Assembly: GCA_039545355.1 (NCBI GenBank) | Contig: BCJJ01000011.1 | Span: 684,642 to 748,641, forward strand | Source: Trichosporon coremiiforme | Lineage: Eukaryota; Basidiomycota; Tremellomycetes; Trichosporonales; Trichosporonaceae | Direction of reading: 5' to 3' | DNA length: 64,000 bases | Shown: piece by piece, positions 21,808-30,252 of the stretch | Numbering within the stretch: position 1 is the stretch's first letter | Layout: each line of letters opens with the position of its first letter | Program-made: the position numbers and the translations under genes | Notes under the pieces: model-generated | Databases searched by the model: none | What the model was told of the DNA's origin: nothing | Seen by the model: only the letters and a program-made list of their open reading frames with translations

Positions 21808-22833
21808 ATGCCCGCCAGCCCAGTCATCAAGAAGGACGACGTCAAGTTCGTTGACCACACGCACTGGCTCAACAAGAGCGTCGCGTTCAAGCAGGCCCGC
21901 CTCTCGCAACAGGCTGGCATGTCCAAGAGCGCTGTGAACCTGAACGTCCTGGGTCCAGACATGGAGTCGACTGTGAGTGTGTTGGGTTCTCTCTTGACTG
22001 CTCCGCCTGTCTCGCCTTGTTGAAGGACTGGGCGAACAAACCAGGGGGGCAGTCTGCAGGCACCGAAAAGGAGAGGCTGAGGTTGGGCACGCAAAACACA
22101 AAAATAAAGCCTCGTATGGGGCTCGAACCCATGACTGTGTGATCAATCGGCTTTATTTGCGTAAGAGTCACACTATCTACCGACTGATATAACGAGGCTA
22201 ATTAAGAATTGTTGAAAACACTAGGGCGCAGGGGCGCAGCGCCCACCCTGCGCCCGCCCTGCCCTCTTCGTGTGCCCTCTTCCTTTCCTTGCCGCCCTCT
22301 GCGCCCTTCCCCGGTTGGTTCCCGCGACCTTTTCAAGCTGAACGACCGTGTTAGTCGTGTTAGCTGACGATTCAGGAGATGCACGCCCACTCCGCAGCCG
22401 AGGAATGGCTGTACATCATCCGCGGACGCGGCACTCTCTACCTCATTCCGCCTGGTCCTTCTCCTCTCTTAGTCAAAGATGATCCGGACGCAGCAAGCAA
22501 GATCGAGGAACATGCACTGGAGCCGGGAGATTTCGTCGGCCTCCCTGTACCTCAGCAGTGGGCGCACACTCTCCGTGCAGGGAAGGAGGGGATCGAGTAT
22601 CTCGTCGGTGCAAACAGTTACGACGCTGATGTGTGCCAGTATCCCTTGTAAGTTTTACTCTTACTCCTGCGTGTATCGATCTGGACGAGGGTATTGGGAA
22701 AGAGGAGAACCCCGGGGCAGGAGAATCAGAGGAGAAAGCTGACAAACGTAGGAAGAACAAGACCCTCGTCATTGCCAATGGACAGAGGGTCACTTGTGAT
22801 ACGGACGCGTTCGAGGATGGGGGCAGGAAGTGA
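21808..22833 (+). CDS. Cupin-domain protein, paralogue of the one at 11773-12815
   Basis: Predicted single-domain cupin, function unknown. Exons are 21808-21972, 22376-22647 and 22752-22833; 172 residues. The cupin metal motif HAHSAAEEWLYIIRG begins exon 2, and GDFVGLPVPQQWAHTL is motif 2. The third exon, read through a GTAAGT donor at 22648, adds KNKTLVIANGQRV. This matches HGKTLV in the paralogue, so the stop at 22649-22651 is probably within an intron. Exon 1 shares the AGMS...NL block with the paralogue, supporting the join over the unusually long 403-nt intron. That intron contains a tRNA-Lys gene on the opposite strand. It lacks the His-rich N-terminus of the paralogue. Confidence 0.8.
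22093..22104 (-). terminator. RNA polymerase III T-run terminator of tRNA-Lys
   Basis: On the minus strand the tRNA 3' end is followed after four bases by TTTTT (plus-strand 22100-22104) and then by a second TTTT (22093-22096). These are standard Pol III stop signals. Confidence 0.8.
22109..22198 (-). tRNA. tRNA-Lys (anticodon CUU) with an 18-nt intron
   Basis: The minus strand folds as a full cloverleaf. The 7-bp acceptor stem is GCCTCGT/ACGAGGC. The D stem is TATC/GATA. The anticodon stem is TGTGA/TCACA with loop CTCTTA...A, giving anticodon CTT. The T arm is ATGGG-TTCGAGC-CCCAT. Eighteen extra bases sit between positions 37 and 38, the canonical place of eukaryotic tRNA introns (plus-strand 22144-22161). 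A37 next to a Lys anticodon is as expected. The gene lies antisense within the first intron of the cupin gene. Confidence 0.95.
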
Positions 22834-23459
22834 ACGGTCACATTTGTCAGAGCATGTGCCGGCGTCGGTACTGCGGTTGCATCTCTCTTTCGGGTGAGGC
22901 TAGTCGATGAATGGCAGGAAAATCAGAAGATGGCGTGGCACGGGTCATAGTAGTGGGAGCATTTTGTACACTTGGTACGAGTGTGATGGTAATGGTGTCG
23001 CAAGTGCCACTTGGGTTGTACCATGGGACATGCCTCGAAGTCAGCCACACGGCAGCTCTCATTTCCTCGAGCTGCGCAGATCACAGGTTCAGGCTGCTCC
23101 ACACCGTGCACGCAACTCTGCAGGCAGTGATGTCAGATCGGCGGCCCACCGGACATCTGGAGGCAAGACAGTGGAGGCGGAGCCACATCCGGACTGTTCG
23201 GACCGACCACGCTGCTTACCAGCCACCCGGATCCGCAGCTCTCACCTGACTGGCTCGCCCCTCGTCCCAGCTTCACGCTTCCGATCCCCCTGAGACGACA
23301 CAGTCCAGGCCATGACCCTATGGCCCACAACACCAGAGTGCTCGCAGCACCCTCATGACTAATGCAGATGCATGCGTACAATACTTCACAACAAATACAA
23401 CCTAGATGTTTCCTCCCCCCTCTCCCCCTCGGGGCGCCGGCATGTGCCATGCACTATGT
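22834..23459. other. Convergent intergenic region, no gene seen
   Basis: This 626-bp spacer lies between the 3' ends of the second cupin gene and the disordered orphan gene. It should carry both 3' UTRs. No domain-bearing frame, tRNA or repeat was found. Confidence 0.4.
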
Positions 23460-25247
23460 TTAGATGTCGTCAAAGTCGAGGAACCGCTCCTCGTCCAGGT
23501 CCAGGTGCATGCTCTGTGTGACGCGCGCACGGCGCGCCTTCCACGCCGGCCCGCGGCTGTTCCTCCTCGTGCTGATCGAGGTGAGCTTGAGCTGTGCCTC
23601 TTCGCGCACGCGCTCGCGCTCCCTCTCCCGCATCATTGCGGGGCCTATTGAGAGACTCTCGATCGACGTCGGCGACAGCGACCCGCTGTCGCTCACCAGA
23701 CTGCCGGGGCTGGACTGCTCACTGCTCGTCGGGGTTGGTGTCTCTACCATGCTTAATGTGGAGCCGCGGCGCGGCGGACGCGGTGGGCGGACGGTGAATA
23801 GGTCTCCAGGAGCATCGCGCGGCGCACTCCTGTAAGGGAGTAAGATCTCGGGTGGCTCTTCGCCCGAGACACTGGGTGCGGCGGACGGCCGCCGCGAGAG
23901 GGGGAGGGGTGGCGGGGGCATCTCGAGGGAGAAGCGGTTCGAGGTGCGCGAGTCTCGGCTCGAGTCCCGCTGTGACGAGCGGCGCTCCAGGCCGCGGCTC
24001 GCCTCACGGGCAGACGAACGCCGCTCCAGCGTGCGATTCGGCTCCCAAAGAGGATCCTTCGCTCCGCCCATCCTGAGCTGCGCCGGTTGACGGAGGCACG
24101 ACGTCGTCGGCAGGTCCTGGAACAGGAGCGTTGCATCCGGCATCGAGTGCCGGTGGCTGTGCGACCGCATGAGCCGGCGGCTAGTGGGCGTCGGCGACGG
24201 CGGTGCGAGGTGGTGATGGTGGTTGGAGGATGTCGGGGTCGAGCTGCCCGGCGTGCCGCGCGCGGAGCTGGAATGCCCCGGCGTGCCCCGATTGCTACGC
24301 GGGGTCGCTGGTGACAGCAGGCGAGGAGGCGTACCTGGTTCGGGTGCCTTGCCCTCGAGCTGGGAGAGGGTGCGTAACCGTGCCCGTAACGTGTCAGAGG
24401 GGTTGGCCGTGCTGTTTCGGCGAGAAGGCGTTGTAGGTTCTTGAGACATGGTCGCCATGGCCGCTACATCCGAGACCGACACTGAGGCTGGAACAGGGAG
24501 AGGGGTCGGCTCGCCGTGCAAGCTCGCGAACGAACCTCGTCGCGACAGACCAGGTGACGCTGGTGTTCCGAATGAAATGGTGGCTCGGTGTCTTAAGGAA
24601 CCAGAAGTCGTCTGCGACACAAATTGACCAGCAATCGTCGCATTGGACCCCCGCCTTGAGTGCGTGTACGTGGTGGGCGGTTCGATAACCCATGTCCTGC
24701 CCCGCTGCAGCTTGGGTCGCTCGGGAGGATCAGCGTCGTTGTCCTCTGCCAACGTCGGGAGCGACAGAGCACTGGCCGAGGTCGTCAACGAGTCTCGGCG
24801 AAGTTCGATCGGGCGCTCGAGCCCCCTGGACGCAGAGGAATGGTAGTCACTGCGGTACTCCCTGGATGTCGCCAAGGTCGCTGTGCTCTGGGAACGTCTG
24901 TGCGTCGAGCGTCTCCGCGTGCTACTACTCGGGGTGTCCAGAGTGAGCGCGCCAAACTCCCACAGCGGCTCCTGCTGGGGCGCGAGTGCGGCTGCGGTGG
25001 AGTTTGTCGTAGCCTCGAGGGGTGAGGCTGTCCGCGGGTGTGCGAAGTGGGGGAACGGAGGAAGCGGAAGAGCAAGCTGCTGAACCCGTCCGTCAATGCT
25101 TGGTGGTCGGGGACGCCCTCTCGACGGGGACGCTGGGCCGTTCGATGCACGGGACGACGGCCGGCTCGGCGGGTAGAAAACTTGCGGTGATGTGTCTGGC
25201 AGTAAGTCCAGGACGCTCGGAAGCGACGGAAAGGAGAAGCGCCCCAT
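23460..25247 (-). CDS. Uncharacterised Ser/Pro/Arg-rich disordered protein
   Basis: I do not recognise this protein. A single uninterrupted frame of 595 codons starts at MGRFSFPSLPSVLD and ends LDLDEERFLDFDDI. It is dominated by Ser, Pro, Arg and Thr, with many RRxS and SPxR-like sites, which suggests kinase and 14-3-3 regulation (inference). It has no membrane segment and no recognisable fold. Two more ordered-looking parts are the hydrophobic first 25 residues and the last 60 residues (RRARVTQSMHLDLDEE). Composition differs from the antisense frames, and the length without a stop supports coding. Cryptic introns cannot be excluded. A gene-free stretch of 3.4 kb lies upstream. Confidence 0.65.
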   Translation of the reverse strand: MGRFSFPSLPSVLDLLPDTSPQVFYPPSRPSSRASNGPASPSRGRPRPPSIDGRVQQLALPLPPFPHFAHPRTASPLEATTNSTAAALAPQQEPLWEFGALTLDTPSSSTRRRSTHRRSQSTATLATSREYRSDYHSSASRGLERPIELRRDSLTTSASALSLPTLAEDNDADPPERPKLQRGRTWVIEPPTTYTHSRRGSNATIAGQFVSQTTSGSLRHRATISFGTPASPGLSRRGSFASLHGEPTPLPVPASVSVSDVAAMATMSQEPTTPSRRNSTANPSDTLRARLRTLSQLEGKAPEPGTPPRLLSPATPRSNRGTPGHSSSARGTPGSSTPTSSNHHHHLAPPSPTPTSRRLMRSHSHRHSMPDATLLFQDLPTTSCLRQPAQLRMGGAKDPLWEPNRTLERRSSAREASRGLERRSSQRDSSRDSRTSNRFSLEMPPPPLPLSRRPSAAPSVSGEEPPEILLPYRSAPRDAPGDLFTVRPPRPPRRGSTLSMVETPTPTSSEQSSPGSLVSDSGSLSPTSIESLSIGPAMMRERERERVREEAQLKLTSISTRRNSRGPAWKARRARVTQSMHLDLDEERFLDFDDI

Positions 25248-28200
25248 GGCTAGGCGGGACGGATGGTCTGCTTCTTGTCGCTAGTCTTGGTCGATGTCAG
25301 CCTGGCTGTTCCGAGTTCTGGTGAGGAGGAACAATGAGTCCTCAACGACGTACCTTCTGTTAACAACGGCAACGGTGGTGAGAAGAGCAAAATTGTCGGA
25401 GGGGATGACGGACTGATGCGGATGAAGCGTCGTAATGCGTGCCGTGTGCTGCGATCAAAACAAGTGGACGGTCTGTGCGGCAATTGATAGCCAGGAGAGG
25501 TGTTTGGTGTATTGTGTGGCTGCACGATCCTCCGCCGCCGTTACAGTCGTATTGCCCAGAGCAGTATGTGTGAGATGCGGTGATGCCGGTGCTAGTCGGA
25601 GAGAGCAAATGCAATGCAATGCGAGATGAGTTGTGTTGTGTTGTCGCAGAGTAAAGTGGCCGGCCGCTCGGTCGGCTGTGGTGGCCGGTGGTGCTGGGTT
25701 GTTTTGAACGGAAGACGGGTATTCAAATTGAGATCTGATGGGAGGGCGATCGGAGTTTTTGGCGACGAGTAGTTTTGTGCAAGTGGGAGGTGGGCCAAGG
25801 CTGTGTTGTTTGGTAAGAGAGTGCGAGGTGTGCGAGGTGGGGAGAGAGATGGCGAGGAGGCGAGAAGAGTCGACGATCAACAAGGGAGCGCCATGGCGTT
25901 TTGTTGGTAGGGAGGGAGATGAAAGGATTGCTGTGCAGGGGATGAGGATGTTGTGGTTAAGTGTGTGACTGGCCTGCGTAGGTGCATGGGTGGGTGGGTG
26001 GAAGATGCCCGCACATCGCGACGTCCCGCTGCGCTCTACCGTATGCCGTAGCGTCGTTGGTTTGCCGGCAACGCCCGCAGAAGCACAAGAGCGCAGGTAG
26101 TGCTGTAGCGCAGGGCCAAACGGCAAGGTCAAGGGTCGGAGTCAGCCAACCTGGGCAACGCGAAAAAAGAAGACAGGCGCGTCAGGCCAAGGCCCACCAT
26201 ACACTCCAGCCGAACTCGTGACTGACTTTGACTTTTGCGGCCCTGACTCTTCCCGCCCAATGTGCCATGTCTGCAGGTCGTCTGCCCCGCGACAGCCCTG
26301 GCTCAAGTTCGTTGCTCAATCTGCCTCCAGCTCTGCAAGCTCTGCATGCGCTGCCAGATATTTGGTTCCAGGATCCAGCACCGGTCCGTCCATTGGGACG
26401 TCCGGCTCGCCCAGAACAGAAATATTCTGCTCAACACCAGCGCACGCATCTTGCTTGCCCCCTCTTCATGACCCTCTGGCAAGATGCGCTCACGCGTGGC
26501 AGCATGCTGTCACTCTGTCCGGCGTATGGCCCTAGCCCCTCTTCGCCACTGCCGGACCCTTCAGTACCCTCCCTCCAATCCTCATGAGACTCTCCGACGG
26601 GCCAACAAGACCGCCGTTTCTCGGCCTTGGAAACCTGCTACACCCGTTCGAGAGCCGTGCACGAGGAGGCTACCGGAGCGCCCCGAAACACACCCGTACG
26701 TAAGGCTCTCATGTCGCTGTGCCCTTCAGACAGGACGTTAGCGCAGTCGAAACCGCAGCGGACAGAGCACCCCAGAGGGATCGCATGACGTCTCTAATGA
26801 GCTGGCGAGGGCCGACAACCGGTCCATGTCTTGAGTTTGAACTGTTGATCATGTAAGCGCCTGTTCCTTGAGCCTCCAGATCCCACGAACCTTTACTCCC
26901 GGATGGGTGGTCGTCGTACGTCGCCAAGCTGTCGGCCGAGGGTACCTTGAGGGGTCACCGCAACTTTGAACATGACAGCCTCCCCTTCAGGTCACCCAGT
27001 ACCTTCCAGCGTGTCGGCGTGTCACAACCTCACAAACTTCGGACGTACCGGATGTTCTGCGCTCATGTAATTCAATTATCACCGGCTCACTTGAATTGAA
27101 GCATGCCATCTTGCACGCACCATGCGTACGTTATGCAGCGCTAACGTCCAACAGTAGTGCCGGTTTCATGACTCAATGCAATGTGGCCCAAGCGCCCAAA
27201 CTGCAGGCTGACTTTTGTCGTGGAACATGAAAGCCCACTTGATGTGAGACGTGACGCTTGACGCGCCTGAGGGGTCTGAGGGGGCAGCGATCTACGTGGC
27301 CTGCAGTAGTATGTTGGAATCGCGGCTATGAAGCCCCTTGGCGGCCGGTGACCCGTTGCTTTTCCGCGCTCGTCTGGCGTGCTAAGATCGCTTAAGCTGC
27401 AGATCGAGAGTGAGATCTGCCACGTCTCGGACCACTCGTAAGCTCAGAGTGCCAGCTCGGTTGCAACGTCAGTCGTGTATGCGCTGGCGCCATACGCCAG
27501 CCCATGGCCACTCCGTCTCGCTTGTTTGCACGGATGTACAAACTTAGGCTCAGCCCAAGGGAGAGTTGAGGGGGATCGCAATGTCGGGAGGCTGGTCGTT
27601 GGGTTTGGGCCAGGAACAGCTTTCATATGATGCTTCATGTTTGTAGTGCATATTGCCGTGGCGTGCAGTAGGCTTGTCCTCCATGTGCAGCCGCCGACGA
27701 GATGCGGACAAGGTTCCGAGATATTGATTGGGTCAGTCGTACGGCATTAAGCAGCTGTGCCTCGTAGCTCGCTTCGCGGAGCCCGCAGAGCTGAGTGCAG
27801 CACGTGAAGCCTCGAGAGGCCTCGTAGCCAAGAAGAACGAGGCGGCGAGCGTACGATCGGGCAAGGCACGCAATGCTGCAATTCAGTGATGGCTTTGAGA
27901 TCGGCCCATGGCCTCATCGAATCGTCAGGATTGTCCGGGATGTGTGGCTCGCGTAAGGCCGTCAACAGTCGTGTTGATCGCGAAATCAGTCGCGCATGAC
28001 TGACCTCAGGGTCTGTCATTGACCACGAGACAATCGCGTGCGCTGTTTGATCGACAACTGACAAATGCCCGATGCCCGAGGTGTCATTCTCTTTGGCTGA
28101 CAGAGACCATGTGCGGAATTGCGGAACTTGTTAGTGCGGAAGATCGCTGACGTACCCGCAGCCTCTCTGCATTTCTCAGCCAAGAGATGCGCCGCATGCG

Positions 28201-28614
28201 CTGATCGGACTGGTGACTGGCTGATCGTGCATGCAGAGGGGTTTGTGTATGTAAGCTGTGGAACGCCGAGATGTTATCAGCGAATGCCGGTCAGGAACAC
28301 TCCGACGGCAATCACGGGGCTTACTAAATGCGTGAGCAGCAGTGCACCTATGGAACAACGTAAGAAGCTGCTCGATGGAGCCCGACGGGGCCGATGACAA
28401 AGGTCGCCCGCTAGGACCGCATCCACGGGCCGGTATATAATGCATCACCCGCTTGATGCTGCAATCGTTCCCACCACAAAACGCCACCATCACAGACCTC
28501 GTCGACGACCGATCGCGACCACACATCAAGCACAAAAGCGTACCCACGAAACGCACTCTAGTGACACTACTCCTCTACACCCTTCTCATCATTCTCTTCA
28601 CGAAAGCGCTCAGA
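25248..28614. other. Gene-poor region upstream of the disordered orphan and DsbA-like genes
   Basis: No frame in this stretch has a recognisable domain or the window's typical intron signals. The left 700 bp is likely promoter and leader of the orphan gene. It is rich in TTGTTG and purine runs on the plus strand, that is, pyrimidine-rich in the direction of transcription. The right end holds the TATA box of the DsbA-like gene. I saw no tRNA, repeat array or transposon in between. Confidence 0.45.
28434..28440 (+). promoter_or_regulatory. TATA box of the DsbA-like gene
   Basis: A consensus TATATAA lies 181 bp before the ATG at 28615 and only 19 bp before an in-frame upstream ATG at 28453. Because fungal transcription starts at least 30 bp downstream of TATA, this favours 28615 as the start codon. 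It is the clearest TATA box seen in the window. Confidence 0.65.
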
Positions 28615-29322
28615 ATGTCCGCCTCCGCTGCCACCGGCGCCGCGAACGGCGCGCGCAAGCTCCGCGTCGATATCACCTCGGACACGATCTGCCCCTTCTG
28701 CATCCTGGGCGTGCGACAGCTGCAGGTCGCGGCCGAGAAGTACAAGAAAACGCACCCCTCTGCTCCCGAACTCGACGTGCACTTCCATCCCTTCCAGCTC
28801 GGCGGAGGGGGCAAGTTCACCGAGAAGCCGGTCAACAGGCGCGAGTACATGGCGAACAACTATGGGGCTGAGCGCAGCCAGGCGTTCGCCCAGAACTTTG
28901 ACCGGCAGTACAAGGCCCTCGGCCTCGATGGGTTCAACTCGGATGCGCAGCTCGCATCCTCGCACCTCGGACACCGCCTCACCGCCTACGCCGAGGACAA
29001 GAAGCCCGAAGAGGCCGCCAGCCTCGCGATCGACCTCATGAAGAACTACCAGGTCGACGGAAACTCGCCCAGTGACCGCGACCGCCTTGCCCAGATCGCC
29101 GTTAACCACGGTCTCTTCCCCACCGAGCAGGCGGCCAAGGACTGGCTGAACGGAACGGAGAAGGACGCCGAGGTCCGGAAACAGTACAAGGACGCCGTCG
29201 ACAGCGGCATTACCGGCGTGCCCTTCTTCATCTTCGACAAGAAGTACGCGACGAGCGGGGCAGTGGGCGAGGACCAATTTGAGAACATCCTCGACCAGGT
29301 CATCAAGAAGGAGAACCTCTAG
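28615..29322 (+). CDS. DsbA-family thioredoxin-fold oxidoreductase (FrnE-like)
   Basis: Thioredoxin-fold protein of the DsbA/FrnE/HCCA-isomerase group; probable thiol-disulfide oxidoreductase or glutathione-transferase kappa relative in the cytosol. A single exon encodes 235 residues from MSASAATG. The active-site CPFC lies in SDTICPFC near residue 25. The cis-Pro loop is GITGVPFF near residue 202. The central helical insertion runs from about 75 to 190. An in-frame upstream ATG at 28453 would add a hydrophobic stretch (TLLLYTLLIILF) that could act as a membrane anchor. It lies too close to the TATA box, so I prefer the shorter form. The substrate is unknown. Confidence 0.88.
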   Translation: MSASAATGAANGARKLRVDITSDTICPFCILGVRQLQVAAEKYKKTHPSAPELDVHFHPFQLGGGGKFTEKPVNRREYMANNYGAERSQAFAQNFDRQYKALGLDGFNSDAQLASSHLGHRLTAYAEDKKPEEAASLAIDLMKNYQVDGNSPSDRDRLAQIAVNHGLFPTEQAAKDWLNGTEKDAEVRKQYKDAVDSGITGVPFFIFDKKYATSGAVGEDQFENILDQVIKKENL

Positions 29323-29693
29323 TGTAGCTATTAAGTAGGACAATGTATACGACCCGGAAGCGGCGACCATGTAGAATCATATTAGTGGTTGCAGAGATGC
29401 GGAGCGTTGCGGACTGACAGGACTGACGGACTATGCATACGCCGAGAACTCACGGACCAGTTGATGCGGTAATCTGATAGCACAGGCCCGGATGCCAAGG
29501 CACGTTTCGGCCGACTCCGGCAACTTGCAGCCCGCATCGTTCCAGCGACGTGCAGTACAACTCACGCCAGTTTCCCTCTTCTCTTCACGCCATCGACACC
29601 TAGCGCTCCTCCACGTCGCCTACATCTCGCCTACATCTCGCCCCTTACACCCTCTACCCATCATCTGCACACCCCAACACTGAAGCTACCACG
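29323..29693. promoter_or_regulatory. Intergenic region upstream of the DUF2470 gene
   Basis: This 371-bp spacer lies between two genes in the same direction. The last 130 bp is a pyrimidine-rich leader containing a repeated CGCCTACATCT motif (about 29617-29640). No gene was seen. Confidence 0.4.
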
Positions 29694-30002
29694 ATGACGT
29701 TCTCCCCCGAGATCGTGTCCCACGCGACCAACCACATGAACGAGGACCACGCCGACGGCAACCTGTACATCGTGCGCGCGTTCGCAGACGAAGGCGCCAA
29801 GTCGGCGACGATGACGACGCTCGACGGCGAGTCGGGTACCTGGTCCTACGTGGCCGCCGACGGGAGCGAGAAGACTGCGACTGTCCCGTGGCCCGCTGGT
29901 CCCATCAGCGAGCGCATGCAGATCCGTGTCCAGGTCGTGTCGCTTTACAAGACGGCTTGTGCGAAGCTTGGCGTTGATGTCAAGCCGCACCCGGAGAACT
30001 AA
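29694..30002 (+). CDS. Stand-alone DUF2470-domain protein
   Basis: Small protein of 102 residues made of one DUF2470-type domain. The signature NHMNEDHADGNLYI is near the N-terminus, followed by a short beta-rich part. In other proteins this domain is the C-terminal part of HugZ/pyridoxamine-oxidase-like heme-utilisation enzymes. Here it has no flavin-binding partner domain. Its role is unknown; heme or tetrapyrrole handling is only a family-based guess. Single exon, start MTFSPEI. It converges on the chromodomain gene 250 bp away. Confidence 0.75.
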   Translation: MTFSPEIVSHATNHMNEDHADGNLYIVRAFADEGAKSATMTTLDGESGTWSYVAADGSEKTATVPWPAGPISERMQIRVQVVSLYKTACAKLGVDVKPHPEN

Positions 30003-30252
30003 GGCTGCCGACTACGACTCGGGTGAGGCTGGAGGGAAGGGAGTTGATGACCACGACGCCAGCCACCTGCGAGACATTCCGAGAGACGCCCTGGCACCCG
30101 ACGCCGAGCATTCGAAGCCGAACGACACGAAGAACCTTTTGGGACACATTGTACATAGCATATAGTAGCACGTCATGCCAGCATGCGAAGCAAGCATACA
30201 CTGATCCGTCTTACACAGCAGCCTACATAGATCTCGTCGATGACTACACGGT

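Noticed and set aside
22649..22651. In-frame TAA as the stop of the second cupin
   Set aside because: It lies in a GTAAGT donor, and the downstream exon restores a segment shared with the paralogue.
26605..26650. TTCTCGGCCTTGG resembling the 5' end of U2 snRNA
   Set aside because: Only about a dozen bases match; the branch-recognition and Sm regions that should follow are absent.
28453..28614. N-terminal extension with membrane anchor for the DsbA-like protein
   Set aside because: The upstream ATG is only 13 bp past the TATA box end, so the transcript would probably start after it.
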